In this document: positions 21,545-33,920 of the stretch, piece by piece
Position numbering within the stretch: position 1 is the stretch's first letter
Layout of the letters: every line of letters begins with the position of its first letter
Assembly (NCBI GenBank): GCA_033961575.1
Contig: CM066737.1
Coordinates: 65,244,771-65,308,770 of the forward strand
Length of the DNA: 64,000 bases
From: Aselliscus stoliczkanus
Taxonomy: Eukaryota; Chordata; Mammalia; Chiroptera; Hipposideridae
Direction: 5' to 3'
The notes under the pieces: generated by a model
Database searches by the model: none
Seen by the model: the letters and a program-made list of their open reading frames with translations, nothing else
Told to the model about the DNA's origin: nothing
Program-made: the position numbers and the translations under genes

Positions 21545-21985
21545 AATTTGCTGAGGCTGCCATAACAAATTACCACAATTGGATATCTTAAAACAACAAA
21601 AATTTATTCATTTATCATTCTGGAGGTCAGAATTTTGAAATCAAGGAATCAGTAGGGCCATGCTCTCTATTAAGACTCTAGTGGAGAATCCGTCCTTGCC
21701 TCCTCTTAGTTTCTGGTGATTGTCAGAAGTCCTTAATGTTCCTTGGCTGATAGCCATACCACTCCAATCTCCACCTCCATTGTCACTTGACATTCTCCTA
21801 CTATGTCTGTATGTCTCTTCTCATTCCCCTGAGAATATCAGTCTTATTGGATTTATGGCCCATTCTAATCCAGTATGACCTCATCTTAACTGGTTACCTT
21901 TGCAAAGACTGATTTCAAATAAGGTCACATTCTAAAGTTCAGAGTGAACATGAATATTGGGGGACATGATTCACTCTATGGGTAT
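21545..21985 (-). mobile_element. MaLR-type LTR, reversed
   Basis: Opens with TTTGCTGAGGCTGCCATAAC and AAAACAACAAAAATTTATTC (the reverse of the AATAAATTT polyadenylation area). It continues with TCTGGAGGTCAG and ends near GGGGGACATGATTCACTC. These are hallmarks of ERVL-MaLR LTRs in mammals. Sub-family not assigned. No internal region is present. Confidence 0.7.
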
Positions 21986-21989
21986 GAAG

Positions 21990-22841
21990 TAATATGATAC
22001 ACTAGGTCTGTATGTCCATCATGTTTTCCGAGGAGCATAATACTGTTTTTGGTAGCCTAACATTAGGGTTAGCCCCCACAAGAAGTGGGCATGGCAAAAA
22101 ACAATACATGTCTATTATTTCCTCATCTAATTATTTTTTCATTTTTAGATTAATAGTTTTTATCTAAGTTAATGAAGATAATGTATATGAGGTTTAACCT
22201 GGAAAAGACATATTTGCATCTTCTGCTTCAGTCAATCAACTGAAAAAATACAGATTAGAAACTAAGGTAATTTACTTGTTAATATGCAACAAGCTAGTAG
22301 CACATCTGCTCTTGATTCACTCCCCATCTACCGTACAACATGGTTTCTGCCATTTCCTGTAATTTCATGATTCCTCTCAATACTATTGATCAGAAAGGTG
22401 TTATGTAAACTGGTAATATTGCCAATTTAGATCATAACACATTCATTAACCCCTTGCTGGTTATATAAGCAGAATTAATTTGTGATTCCTTTGGAACTCT
22501 GTATTTCTTTGTCAACCTTTAGGACTTTTAAGTCTTAGTTCCTGGTGAGTCCTTGATTTTGCTATAGACATTCTGCTAAGAAAATGAAAATAGCAATAAC
22601 TCATTAATTTCAAAAGTAGAACCAATGGTGTTTTTATATTAATGTGTTACTATCTTTCCCACATATTTTTTACAGTTATTTCACCAGCATAGTTTTTAAG
22701 GAAAAAAACAACAATGCTGTCCCCATTTAGTCAAATGATATAAGGTCAACTCAGCAAGTATTTACTGAGTTTTAATCTTTATTATATTGTGGAAGATATA
22801 AAAGAGGTATGAAGCAAGGCCTTTCCTTTAGGGAGAATATT
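21990..22841. other. Unassigned DNA
   Basis: No gene or repeat recognised. A single TTAGGGTTAG at about 22063 is too short to be telomeric. Confidence 0.45.
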
Positions 22842-22851
22842 ATATTGTCTT

Positions 22852-22979
22852 GGGCCGGCTGAGTGGCGCAGTGGTTAAGCGCTGGCTTAGGAAGCCAGTG
22901 GCCCCGGTTTGGGTCCCACATATGAGGGCCCCTGACACTGCACTCAAAAAAAAAAAAAAAAGAAAGAAAGAAAGAAAGA
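22852..22979 (+). mobile_element. Short tRNA-derived SINE
   Basis: Head GGGCCGGCTGAGTGG, A box TGGCGCAGTGG, B box GGTTTGGGTCC, and a tail that has grown into a GAAA-repeat run. Target duplicate ATATTGTCTT lies at 22842-22851 and 22980-22989. Confidence 0.95.
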
Positions 22980-22989
22980 ATATTGTCTT

Positions 22990-24355
22990 ATAACATCAAA
23001 CTGAAAGATTGTAATACCTGATTAACATATATGAAATAGATTGTAATTATAGACATAAATATGTAAAACTAATGTTATCAATATTAACACATTCATGATA
23101 ATTTTAACCCAAATATTAAAGACACCACGTAGGTCATAAGAGCCTCTACAGCTTATTAAGTTACTAAGTAATGCCAATGCAGTTTTATAAATAAACATAC
23201 CGATTTGTCAAAGCTTCTAGAAAACATATACATATATTTGCAAAAAAAACCCAAAAAACAAAAACTGTGTTCAGGAAATCATAGGTATGCAGGATTCTGC
23301 AGGAGAACAGTGTGGATACACAAATGTTGCACTGCTAACAACTCTGATTAAAATGTCAAGTGTTAAATGGGTGTAATCAGTCTTGATATTTTTTTCTTTC
23401 TTCTACTTGATTTGTGTTTGGCTGAGGGCAATCATTGTGTGTTTGCATGTGTGTGTCACCACTGTTCTTTATTTTCTGCCAGAAAGGAGTGAGCATTCAA
23501 TCCTCAAATTCTACTCAAATGTCACAAAGTGAACAAAGAGCCGTACCAACAGGAAAGTTAAGCATTTTCTTCCATTGCCTATAATGTTTTTAGGAATAAA
23601 TCTTCTAATCAGTCATGTTTTTCAATTCTTCTGCCAAGTCCATAATAATTACCTAGAAGATTGTTTTAAAAATGCAAAATCCTGGGAAATACTTCTCTCC
23701 TCCATCTTGACTCAGATCTGAAGTAAAACTGTACATCTGATGTAAGGCCTGGAATCGTGGCGTTTTAAAGACGATATTCAAGTGATCGCCTACTGAATCA
23801 TTTTAGGTAGCTCAGAGTGATTGTGGCCGGTCATAGTCTCTAGTTCTAGCTGAATGTCCTTATGGGATAAGGATTGAAGCAGAAATGTCTTAATGAAAAA
23901 ATTTATGGGATGGATACAATACATATTAGGAAGCAGTGTGCTTTTTATTTACTTCTAACTACTTCTTACTCATTATTATTTTAAACCATTTCTAGTAATA
24001 GTAATAATGACATCCACTGTCCCATTTATTCTAAAAGTATTTTCCATAGAGAAAATAAATTAATTTGAAGATTTAAATTTTAAGCCTTCATTTAAAAATT
24101 AAACTTTCTTGTGAGTAAAAAAAAAAAAAAGAACAAATACAATCAGCACTGCCCTTACAATTTACAAAATTATTTAACATACCCATTCTCAGTTTATCCG
24201 TGTAACAACCATGTGAGAAGAACTCTTTTGTTCTTCCAGTTTTCTTTGTTCCTTAAAGAAAGTATTGGTTATTGTTTTCCTTACAAACCAGTTCACCCTT
24301 CTGTTATGTGGGGATTTTTTAAGGGAAAATCATGATTTACTACTCTTTGTAACTC

Positions 24356-24356
<1 letters not shown>
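22990..24356. other. Mostly unassigned DNA with a possible hAT fragment
   Basis: No gene found. Around 23640-23800 the pattern TTTTAAAAATGCAAAATCCTGG, then CTCAGATCTGAAGTAAAACTG and CAAGTGATCGCCTACTGAAT resembles a strongly decayed MER20-type element in plus orientation. The match is weak. The remainder shows nothing. Confidence 0.4.

Positions 24357-24398
<42 letters not shown>
24357..24398. repeat. (CA)n microsatellite
   Basis: About 20 uninterrupted CA units, so likely length-variable between individuals. It produces a chance peptide of alternating His and Thr on the plus strand. Confidence 0.97.
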
Positions 24399-24400
<2 letters not shown>

Positions 24401-24589
24401 CTCACACAGTTCCTGAAAATATTAAATATTTAATATTGTACTTAGAAAAAATCCAAAGACCTTATAATGGCCTAAAAGGGACCTATATAAATCTGATCCT
24501 GTCCTGTCTCTCTATCCTCTTTTATTATGCTTTCTTTGCTTACTACATTCCAGATATAGTCATCTTTTCCCATTGCTTATTTATTCAGT

Positions 24590-25149
24590 CACTCATTCTT
24601 TTAATAGATACTTATTGTGTCTACCATTTGCCAAGTATTGGTAACACAGCAATGAAAAAAAATGTGTAATAGGTGTCCTAACATAGCTTCATTTTATTAG
24701 GGAAAGACAGATAATAAGCAAATATATAATGTGTCAGGCAGTGATGAATGCTAAAAGGAAAGAAATGTTATGTTATATAGGAAGGCATCTCTGAGGAGGT
24801 GACAGGTATGTAGAATCCCAAATGGAGTGAGGGAGAGAGACATCTTGGGAGATATTGTGATAAAATGCAAAAGCTCTACGGTATGAACACGCTTGGTGTA
24901 TTTCAGAAAGACAAATGAGGTCAGAAAAATAGTGGAGATGACAGCCAGATCACAGAGGAATCTGAAGTAAAAGAGGAGTTCTGGATAGCTGTAAACTTTT
25001 GGCCTGGACGATGGTAGAACAGAATTACCACTTCCTGAGAAAGGAGAAGAGACTAAGATTGCAATTTTAGAGGGGAGGACTCAATAATTCATTTGAGTAT
25101 GTGTCAAGTTTAAGGTGCCTTATTACACATCCCGAGTAAAATATTAAAA
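24590..25149 (+). mobile_element. Ancient LINE-like repeat, left part
   Basis: The run ATTCAGTCACTCATTC, GGTAACACAGCAATGAA, GGGAAAGACAGATAATAAGC and GGCATCTCTGAGGAGGTGAC follows the order of a widespread old mammalian interspersed repeat. I know the pattern but cannot name the family with certainty (LINE2-class or old L1). It resumes after the L1 at 25150-25600. Confidence 0.5.
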
Positions 25150-25600
25150 AAAAAAGTTCATCACCCAGAGTCAGTTCTCCTTCCATCACCATATATTTGA
25201 CCCCGTTTACCCTCATCTACCACCCCCCACCCCCCTTACCCGCTGGTAACCGCTAATTGTCTGTGTCTATGAGTTTTTGTTTCATTTGTTTGTGTTGTTC
25301 CTTTGTTACTTTGAATTTTATATACCTCATGTCAGTGAAATCATATGGTTCTCTACTTTTTCCATCTGACTTATTTCACTTAACATAATAATCTCAAGAT
25401 CCACCCATGTTGTCACAAATGACATTATTTTATCTTTTCTTATGGCAGAATAGTATTCCATGGTGTGACTCTGGGTGGTGAACACGCAATGTGATATATA
25501 GATGAGGTATTACAGAATTGTACACCTGAAACTTATATAATTTTACTAACAATTGTCACCCCAATAAACTTTAATTAAAAAATAATAAATAAATTAAATG
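25150..25600 (+). mobile_element. L1 3' end with inverted 5' part (twin priming)
   Basis: Left portion 25155-25463 is the reverse of the L1 3' UTR (from TTCATCACCCAGAGTCAG to AGAATAGTATTCCATGG). At about 25464 it flips to sense (TGACTCTGGGTGGTGAACA) and ends CACCCCAATAAACTTTAA and an A-rich tail. The two arms share about 17 bp (GACTCTGGGTGRTGAAC), a small duplication at the priming points. Confidence 0.85.
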
Positions 25601-25604
25601 TTTA

Positions 25605-26640
25605 GAAAAATTAAAAAATATATTGTAAAAATATAGTTAAATAAAAGTCTAAATTTCAGAGTATATGTAGGGCTGAACATAAAAATGTATGTGTCATTAG
25701 CATATAGATGGTATTTAAAATCATATGCTGGATGAAAACATAAGAAATGAATGTAGACAAAGAAGAAAGACCATCCAGTGTCTAAACCCTAGAACACTTC
25801 AATATTTATAGATCTGAAAGATGAGAAAGAATGACCATTCAGTGTGGCAGGAAGATAAGTAAAAGTGTTCATGATGTCCAAGGAGACACGTATTTCAAGA
25901 AGCAAGGGTTCAACTTGGTCAATCGGTGCTAAAAGCCTGAATAGACCAAACAATGAATCTTGGATTGGGCAAAACTCATTAGAGTCTGTGACAGCAGTAG
26001 TTTCAGGGAAATGATAGGCAAAAAATCTGATTTGAATGAGGTCATGTGAGATTATTTAAGAAAAATAAAGCACATATAGACAAGTCTATCTAAGAGTTTC
26101 GCTGTGAGGGAAGCAGAGAGATATGGTGGCAGCTACCTACAAGGAGATCTGAGGTCAAGGAAGTATCTTTTAATGATGAGAGAAATTATAACCTGATTAT
26201 ATGCTGATGTAAATAACTCAATAGAAATGACAAAAGTGAATGATTCTGCAGAGAGAAGAGACAACTTTAGGAGCCATATTGTATGAGAAAGTAAATGAAT
26301 TGCAGTCTAGAAAATAAGAGGAGTAGTTGGTGTAGAGGGGCCACATCAATGACTCACCCATACAACAGGAAGAAAGGCAGGGTATATAGAGATGTAGGAA
26401 GTTTGGTACAACCGATGTTGGAGGAATGCAGAGTTCTATTATTTTCTAATTGCTTCTACAATATTTTAGTAGAGAAACAGAAAGGTTATCAATGGACAAT
26501 AAAAAGGGAGGAAGAGATGTGAAATAGTCATCAGGTAGGAGAGTGGTTTAACTAGCAAAATATAAAATTGCTGGGCATCATTAATTTCCCACTTTAGCTG
26601 AATGGTCGTTAATATAAGAAAGCAAGGCCAGACATCATGG
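25605..26640 (+). mobile_element. Ancient LINE-like repeat, right part
   Basis: Continues the 24590-25149 element: TAGCATATAGATGGTATTTA, CTAGAACACTTCAATATTTA, GGTCAACTGTG-like GGTCAATCGGTGC, AGAGTTTCGCTGTGAGGG and GAGAGATATGGTGGCAGCTA in the order I know from that repeat. No coding frame survives. The stretch 26295-26522 has a 75-codon frame without motif. Confidence 0.45.
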
Positions 26641-26919
26641 TTGTGTATTTTTCTCCACTAACTCTCATGTGCTGCCTTGCAGATTGGCATAGAGTTAGTG
26701 GAGCTAAATTTATCCAGGGTTGAATTTTTGCCAGGTGAGCACAGTGAAAAACAGAGGGCATAGGTGTTGAGAGTATTTCTAAAATAGGGACTATATTGTG
26801 TGATACTAACTGCTATAAAGGATAAACACTGAAAAATCATTTGATTAATATAATAAAAATTTATTTCTCATTCTTGTGATGTCTACCTCAGGAGTCCTTG
26901 ATTGGTATAAACCATCTCC

Positions 26920-27035
26920 CATTAGATTGTAAGTCTATGAAAGCAGAAACCTTTTTATTTTTTAACACTACTCTAATCCCAGATTCTCTAACAGTGCCTG
27001 AACATGGCAGGTTCTCAAAAAACATCTGAAACCTT
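26920..27035 (+). mobile_element. L2-like LINE tail
   Basis: AGATTGTAAGTCTATGAAAG, GCAGAAACC, then AACAGTGCCTGAACATGGCA and TTCTCAAAAAACATCTGAA fits the L2 3' end in sense. Flanks 26641-26919 and 27036-27511 show nothing else. Confidence 0.55.
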
Positions 27036-27511
27036 CACTTAACTACAGATAGTCTTTATTTTAAGTAAACTGAAGGAGAACAGTCTAGATTTACAAAAAA
27101 GATAAATTATACTATCAACTTTTGCTTTACAGCAGAATTTTCCCACATTATTTTTATCATAAACTTTTCATTAGGAACTTCAGAATTCAGGTATGAAGTT
27201 TTTATGTATGTGTTTCAAAAACATATTGCATTAGGTGATATATATTGGAAAACATCTTAAAACTACAGTGCCTGTAGCTGGATCACAAGACTAATCTTCA
27301 CAGTATTAAGAGGAAGAGATCAAGTCAGAGACAGAAAATTAAGAATCTAGCATAATACCTGGCACATAATTGAACATGAAAAAAAAAAAACATTGTAATT
27401 TTAAGTTGCCAAAACTAGAATTAGAAATAAAAATCCCATCTTTGTGTAAAGAAGTTTCATTTGCTTTTGAAGCCATAGCAACAATTAAATATAAGGCCAT
27501 TGTTAATTTTT

Positions 27512-28095
27512 TTTAAGTTAAAGTTTATTGGGGTAACAATTGTTAGTAAAGTTACTTGTATGGAACCACAAAAGACCCCAATAGCCAAAGCAGTCCTAAG
27601 AAGAAAGAACAATGCTGGAGGTATCATATTCTCTGTCATTAGCTTGCACTACAGGGCAACAATAATCAAAACGGTATGATATTAGCAGAAAAACAGACAC
27701 AGAGACCAATGGAATACAATTGAAAACCCAGAAATAAACACACATAAATATGGACAGATAATTTTCGACAAAGAAGCCAAAAACATACAATGGAGAAAAG
27801 ATAGCATCTTCAATAAATGGTTCTGGGAGAATTGTAAAGCCACATGCAAAAGAATAAATCTAGACTGCTCTCTGTCATCATATACCAAAATTAACTCAAA
27901 ATGGATCAAAGACCTAAACATAAGACCTGAAACAATAAACTGTATAGAGGAAAACATAGGTACTAAACTTATGGACCTTGAGTTCAAAGAGGATTTTATG
28001 AATTTGACTTCAAAGGCAAGAGAAGTAAAAGCTAAAGTAAATGAATGGGACTATATAAAACTGTAAATAAATGAATGGGACTACATTGTGAATTT
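27512..28095 (-). mobile_element. L1 insertion with inverted 5' part (twin priming)
   Basis: About 50 bp of L1 terminus in reverse (AAAGTTTATTGGGGTAACAA) are followed at once by ORF2 coding in plus orientation (from about 27562). This is the same opposed-arm layout as at 17288, with a very short 3' arm. Confidence 0.8.
27562..28060 (+). pseudogene. L1 ORF2 piece, inverted
   Basis: Plus-strand frames read the region after the reverse transcriptase: a WRYHKRPQ-like start is lost, then ATMLEVSYS-like, [39 protein letters not shown] and QNGSKT-like blocks with interruptions. It joins a short 3' tail at 27561 in the opposite direction. Dead fragment; no catalytic residues included. Confidence 0.78.
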
Positions 28096-31000
28096 TTAAG
28101 CCAGCCAAAGATGAGGTTGTGTTTAGGGGAGATTGAGTATAAGGGTATTGGAAAGAAAACATGTACTCCTTGTGTTGGATCCTACCTTTTTATCAGATTT
28201 TATTTCTCTGCTTGTGGGAAGGCATGACTAGAGTTACATTTTTAATCCAATTACTTACTTCTCGTATCAGGTGGCAAAGCTTCTGGTTCTCTTTTATTAG
28301 GAGAATAGCAAAGATATTCAAAGGATCTGATTCAATTGACCATTTCAGTTTCCCTTATCCAGGTGATCTCACAAAGATTAATATGAGAATTATTTCACTG
28401 ATGTGTAAAAAATGCATGTATCAGATAAATTTATTTGATTGCAAGCAACAGAGCAGAAATAACAAAAGTTAAGGGGGGATGAATAATTACTTTATAGCAT
28501 ATGGAGGTAGTTCACAGACTTGAAGGAAAACCGGGCTTTGAAAAGAACAAAAATCCTTTGAGGATTTAGGTAGCAGTAACTCCTTTGTTCTTTTTTCTTT
28601 TTCTAAAATTCTATGAGTTTAAACCATTAGTACACTTCTATTTTACAGAGTAAATGTGGTCACATATTACCCTGCTTTGACAGCTACTCTTAATTACAGA
28701 AACATTTGGTTGCATTATTTTTAACACATTCTAAACAGCTTATTGCTCACTTCATATGCATCTTTATCACTTAATTGTTGCCATGTAAGGATATGGATAT
28801 TTGATTTGCAGTATACTTACCATGAACACTACATAAGGGGAGTGAATGACAGCTAAGTGAACTACCAGTAAAAGACCTAAAACAGAAAGCCGTAGAATGA
28901 TGCTAATTCAATGAGATGAAACAGACAGTGTTTGGAATGCCTCACAGGAATGTGTCAAGGGATTTGAGCTGCTCATTATTTGTATAACTTCAGAGTCTAC
29001 ATTGCTAAAAATCATATCTGTCTAAAATATGCATAACTAGTTGCTTTCCTTTGGCTACCATCTAATCACTCCAGCAGTTTTGAAATGGCATAAAACTCAT
29101 TGCCAGGAATACTTTTCCTCATGCTGTAGAATAAGTAGCCACATTATACCACATTCTGTTTTCATAATCAAGCAACTCTTTTTCCATGATACTCAACGCA
29201 ATCACAATGCTGATTGGCTTATACTCTAATTATAGTATTGCACTATTTCTCTCAGCACATATTCTAGGCTTTGGGCAAAATTTTGCAGGGAAGGTTTATT
29301 GAACTGAGTCACTAACTGTATTCTCAGTTATAGCATTATCAGCCTCAAGTTTCATCATTTAAATTAAAAATGCTACATAAATTTCTATGCTGTTTTCTTT
29401 GAATGGTTGGTTTTAAAGATAAGATTTATGTGAGTGACTAATTTAATATTTATCTTAAGGCATTCTGTTGATTTACAGTTAAACATGGAATTTGATAAAT
29501 GTACACTGAGAATCCTGCTTAAGAAGAGCAGCATTTTGGAAACCTTATCTGACAGTCCCTGAACCCGGATCAGCAGATACAGGAGACAGTTACTGCCTGT
29601 TCCGTGTGCATCTTAGAGATCTGGTATATGTGATACCTACTGATCACTGTGTAATGGAGATTTGCTTTGAACCAGTAAGTATCTAAAACACAGCACCGAA
29701 TCATTTTTGAGTGGGACAACAAATTGGATAGCTAGAACCACTCATTTGCTCTAAGTAATTTTGTTGCTCCAGAAGTTTCATATTCAAAATTATAACCTGA
29801 GAATTTATTTCAGTCATGTGCTAAAGTTTATATATTTAAAGAAGTACATTAATATTTTGAAAACTAGACATTGTTTTGAAAAAAGAATCTGAAAAGTGCT
29901 TTGTTTTGTCTACGAATTTATTCTGCTGAAGAACCATCCTGTAGCAACTCCTACAAATAAACCAAGATGCTGTTCTCATACTGCAGATCTAAACAGTTCA
30001 GTCCCTGTCCCAAGGGAGGCTGGCAAATTATAGATTCTTGCTGCACTGCCTCTCAGCCTGACTCACATCATGAGAATAATGAATAGCTTCTAGGAATTGA
30101 AACTAAAATAACAATACTCTTGGACTTTACCTGGTGCATCTTTTAGTATTTTCACCTCTCCCATCATGTGAACTTATCTTGGAGCACTGTAGAAAACACA
30201 CAAAGAAATCGATCTATGTGAACCTGAAGGAGGATAGTGCCATTTTGCTTTCCTTGCAGCTGGGTCTTTAAAAACATGGATAACAAACCAGATTTTTGAG
30301 AGACCCTATCATGAAGTTTATTAACTCTTCTCAATCTCTTAACTTCCTAAAGGGGATTTGTACTTGAAAAGTAATTTTCAATTGGCATAATAAGGGTCTA
30401 ATTACTACCCTCGATCTGCTTTTAAATAAGGAAGCAAATACTAACTTTGAAATAGCATTTGATAAAAAATATCGCAATCACTTCTTACCAATTTTGGTGG
30501 CCATTGAAACATTATTACAAAGTCTAATGGATGTATGAAACATCTTTCAAATCTTTATCTATTATAGTATTTTTTAGTGTTCTATTTTTTTCTCCAAACA
30601 TATGACAAAATATGTAGTAATGGTGTTGAGACTGTCGGCATCAGCAAAGTTTGTTGCTCACAGTTATGACAAATGTACTGTAGTTTACTGACAAATTGAT
30701 GCTATTTATTTTCATTCATTGCTTCATCTAGCAACCTTGTGAGGAAAATTACATTGCCCATTACAGCACCATTTGGCATTTTCTCAGAGGAGGAAGAATT
30801 ACCAGTAATTAGTGTTTCATGGTGGAAGTGAGTAATGTTTTCAATAGTATGCAATATCATATTCTGCAGAAACTACTAGAAAGAGCTTTTGGAAGGGACT
30901 TGAGTATTTGTGAGTACTGTAGATGTCTGGATTTATAGAAGTATCTGAAATAAATAATCAAATAACAAAGGCTCTATTTAAATATTTATATCCTAAAAAT

Positions 31001-31510
31001 CTAGTATGAAAGTATGTCTGTGATCTGGAATAAATATTATCTGTAATCACTGCCTTCTCTCTAAATACACACACACCTACGTAAAAAGGTGCTTAATCAT
31101 TATAAAAGTAGCCTGATCATTTAAACAAGCTATTTATAGAATAAAATAATTGTTTTTTATTTCAAATTGATTGCTTAATGTAGTTAATCAATTTAGCAAG
31201 TCCAAATCCTTTGTCTTGCCCGAGCTTCAAAATATAGCTTTCTTTCTATATTCTTCTCTACCATGTTAGCCATATTCTATTATTCATTTATTACCAGGAA
31301 GAACAAATTTGTTTTTTAGGAAATATGCTCAGAGTTACTTTTTTTGACAAGTTTGTTTTGACCAATAACTATAATATTATAAAGATGAGGCAGAACTTGT
31401 ATCTTCTAAACCTGCTATTGAATGCCCTTCACCTTATACATGAGAGATTTCTGATTTTTTTTTAGCATACATTTGTTATAATGACCTTGGAGAGAAATAT
31501 TTAAAAAACT
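28096..31510. other. Repeat-poor unassigned DNA, 3.4 kb
   Basis: No SINE, L1, mariner or LTR recognised; the longest frame is 103 codons (28161-28472) without motif. One weak MIR-like patch may lie near 30690-30810. A gap in transposon load this long is unusual in this window. It could be older unique DNA or hold conserved non-coding sequence. Confidence 0.5.
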
Positions 31511-32424
31511 ATTTGCTTTTCCCTTTTTTATTGAGTTATAACATACATACAGTAAAGCACACAAATATTAAGTGTACAGCTTGATGATTTTGGATAAATG
31601 ACCACACCTACGTAATTATCAACTAGATAAAGACATAGATTATTTTCAAAATCCCAGATGGTTCTTTCATGCCCCTTGTCAGTCAGTTTCTCACAGAGTT
31701 AACCACTATTCTGACATCCATCACTATAGATTATTTTTTCCTGTTCTTGACCATAATATAAAGGAAATCATGATGCATGTGTTTTTGTGTCTGATGTCAT
31801 TCTTTCACTGCATACAATATCTGTGAGATTCATTCATGTTGTCATTTATTAGTAGTTCATTTCTCTTTATTACTGTATTCTATGGATATGCCACAATATG
31901 TTTATCCATCCTCAGCTAGTGGACATTTCAGTTTCCAAGTTTTGCTATATGAATAAACTGCTATGGACACATTTATAAATGTGTTTCAGTAGACTTCTGT
32001 AGTCATTGTTATTTGGTATATGCCTGCAAGTAGAACTGCTAATCCATAGTGCAGTCATATGGTTAATTTTAGTAGGCACTGTTAAAAAGTTTTCCAAAGT
32101 GGTTGTACCATTTTACACTCCCAACAATGATATGTGAAAAATATAGTTCCTCTACATTTTTGCAAAACTTGTCTTGTTGATCTTTAATTTTAGCCACTCT
32201 TGATGGTGTTAAGTGTATAGTTTCAGTGTCAAGTTTTCTGATGAAGAGCGATGTTACCTTTTCATATGCCTATTGGCCATATGGATATATTTGAAATGCC
32301 TGTTCAAATCACTTGTCCATTATTAACTGGTTGCTTTGTCTTTTTTCCTTACTGTTTAGTAGTTCTCTATAAATTCCAGAAAAATTATTTGCTGTGTGTC
32401 TATGTGTGGTAAGTGTGTGTGGAG

Positions 32425-32429
<5 letters not shown>

Positions 32430-32465
<36 letters not shown>
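32430..32465. repeat. (CA)n microsatellite
   Basis: About 18 CA units directly left of the mariner end. The mariner's left TA is no longer visible (it reads CA-like), probably from mutation within the repeat. Confidence 0.95.
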
Positions 32466-32467
<2 letters not shown>

Positions 32468-33753
32468 CACGGACTGACAATTAAGGTCATGGACTCATCC
32501 TAGAGAAAGTGCTACATAACTCATTGCTGAATATCAATATGGTCACCTTCAAAGTACTCCTCTTTGGAAGCTATTTACTTACACCAGAGCCTAGTCCACC
32601 TTTCAAAGTGATTTTGGAACTCTTTTTCTGCAATAGCCATCAGAGCTGTCATCATATTACCCGTGATGTCTTGAATGTCATCAAAATGTCTTCCGTTCAA
32701 TATTTCCCTTATATTTGGGTAAAGAAAGAAGTCATTAGGGGCCAGATCAGGTGAGTAGGGAGGGTGTTCCAATACAGTTCTTTGTTTACTGGCTAAAAAC
32801 TCCCTCACAGACAGCACTGTGTATTGTTCTGATGCAAGAGCCATGAATTGTTGGAGAAAAGTTCAGGTCCTCTAATTTTTTTACGCAGCCTTTTCAGCAA
32901 TTCCAAGTAGTAAACTTGGTGAACTGTTTGTCCAGTTGGTACAAATTCATAATGAATAATCCCTCTGATATCAAAAAAGGTTAGCAACATCATTTTGACT
33001 CTTGATTTGGACTGACAGAACTTTTTTGTTCATGGAGAATTGGCTGACTCCCATTGTTCACTTTGATGCTTTATTTCAGGGTCATACTGGTACACTCATG
33101 TTTCATCACCAGTGATAACACAGCCTAAAACATCGTCTTTCCTCTCCAAAAGGTCTCGGCAAACTTTGATTCTTCTTTGCTTTCATTCATTGGTGAGCTC
33201 CTTCGGGACCATTTTTGCACACACCTTTCTCATGCCAAGATTATCAGTTAAGATTTTCCTAACTGTTTCTCTATCAATGTTTACTTGGTCTGCTATTCTT
33301 CTCCCAGTCAGCCGAAGATTTTGACGCAGAATTTGATGCATTTTTGCGTTGTTTTCATCAGTCCTGCTCATTCCTGGCTGCCCTGACCTCTTTTCATCAT
33401 GACATGTTCTCTCTCTTCAGGAAAGCATTTAATCCATTTGCACACTGCCATTTTCTTTATGGCATTATCCCTATGAACTTGGACTAACATGTCCCTGATT
33501 TCATTTCCACTCTTGTCAAGTTTGACGAGAAATTGAATATCTGTTGCTCTAATTCAAGCTCAGGCATTCTCGCAATGGCACACAAAATCATGTAACAACA
33601 ATAATGAATATCACTCAGCGAGACACCATCACACGTCGACACCAACACAGCTGTGAGACACTGATATACAAGGTTATAAAACCTTACCGAGCTGTTTGTA
33701 CAGTGCTGCCAATGTAAGTGCACGGTGGCAAGTTTGCAAACATAATTGTCAGA

Positions 33754-33758
<5 letters not shown>
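32468..33758 (-). mobile_element. Mariner transposon, near full length (family 1)
   Basis: About 1.29 kb, reversed. Ends are GGACTGACAATTAAGGTCATG and TAATTGTCAGACCTCG. It sits between a CA run and a GT run inside an old L1. Of the family-1 copies here it keeps the most complete coding length. Confidence 0.92.
32521..33567 (-). pseudogene. Mariner transposase, broken (family 1)
   Basis: From ATG (33565-33567) to the expected stop (32521-32523) is 1047 bp, a length that fits a 348-residue transposase with no net frameshift. Conserved parts are the DNA-binding helices (QNLRLTGRRIADQVNIDRET), TGDET near 33100 with the first Asp kept, and HPPYSPDLAPNDFFLY with the third Asp kept. Faults: the Trp after TGDET is a stop, the second-Asp block HDNAPAH reads HQNNTQ, and other stops interrupt. 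Not functional. Confidence 0.9.
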
Positions 33759-33793
<35 letters not shown>

Positions 33794-33832
33794 ATCCCCC
33801 CTGCATGTACACACACACACACACACACACAC
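33759..33832. repeat. (GT)n then (AC)n microsatellite pair
   Basis: GT units run to about 33789, then TATGTATCCCCCCTGCATGT, then AC units to 33832. The facing arrays are complementary and could form a hairpin. Confidence 0.95.
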
Positions 33833-33839
33833 ATACATA

Positions 33840-33914
33840 TTGAGTTGTCGCAAAAGTCATGATGTATTTTTGCAATGTAAAACAGAAAAAATATGTCATC
33901 ACTTTTCCGACAAA
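33840..33914. mobile_element. 75-bp palindromic mariner MITE (family 2)
   Basis: TA at 33838-33839 and 33915-33916 flanks a near-perfect palindrome. The left half begins TTGAGTTGTCGCAAAAGTCA; the right half reversed begins TTTGTCGGAAAAGTGATGAC. These ends match the mariner at 36757-38040 (TTGGGTTGTCGGAAAAGTCA). It has the plan of primate MADE1: two mariner ends back to back. Confidence 0.85.
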
Positions 33915-33916
33915 TA

Positions 33917-33920
33917 CACA

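Noticed and set aside
22060..22075. TTAGGGTTAG telomere-like motif
   Set aside because: Only about one and a half units, not an interstitial telomeric array.
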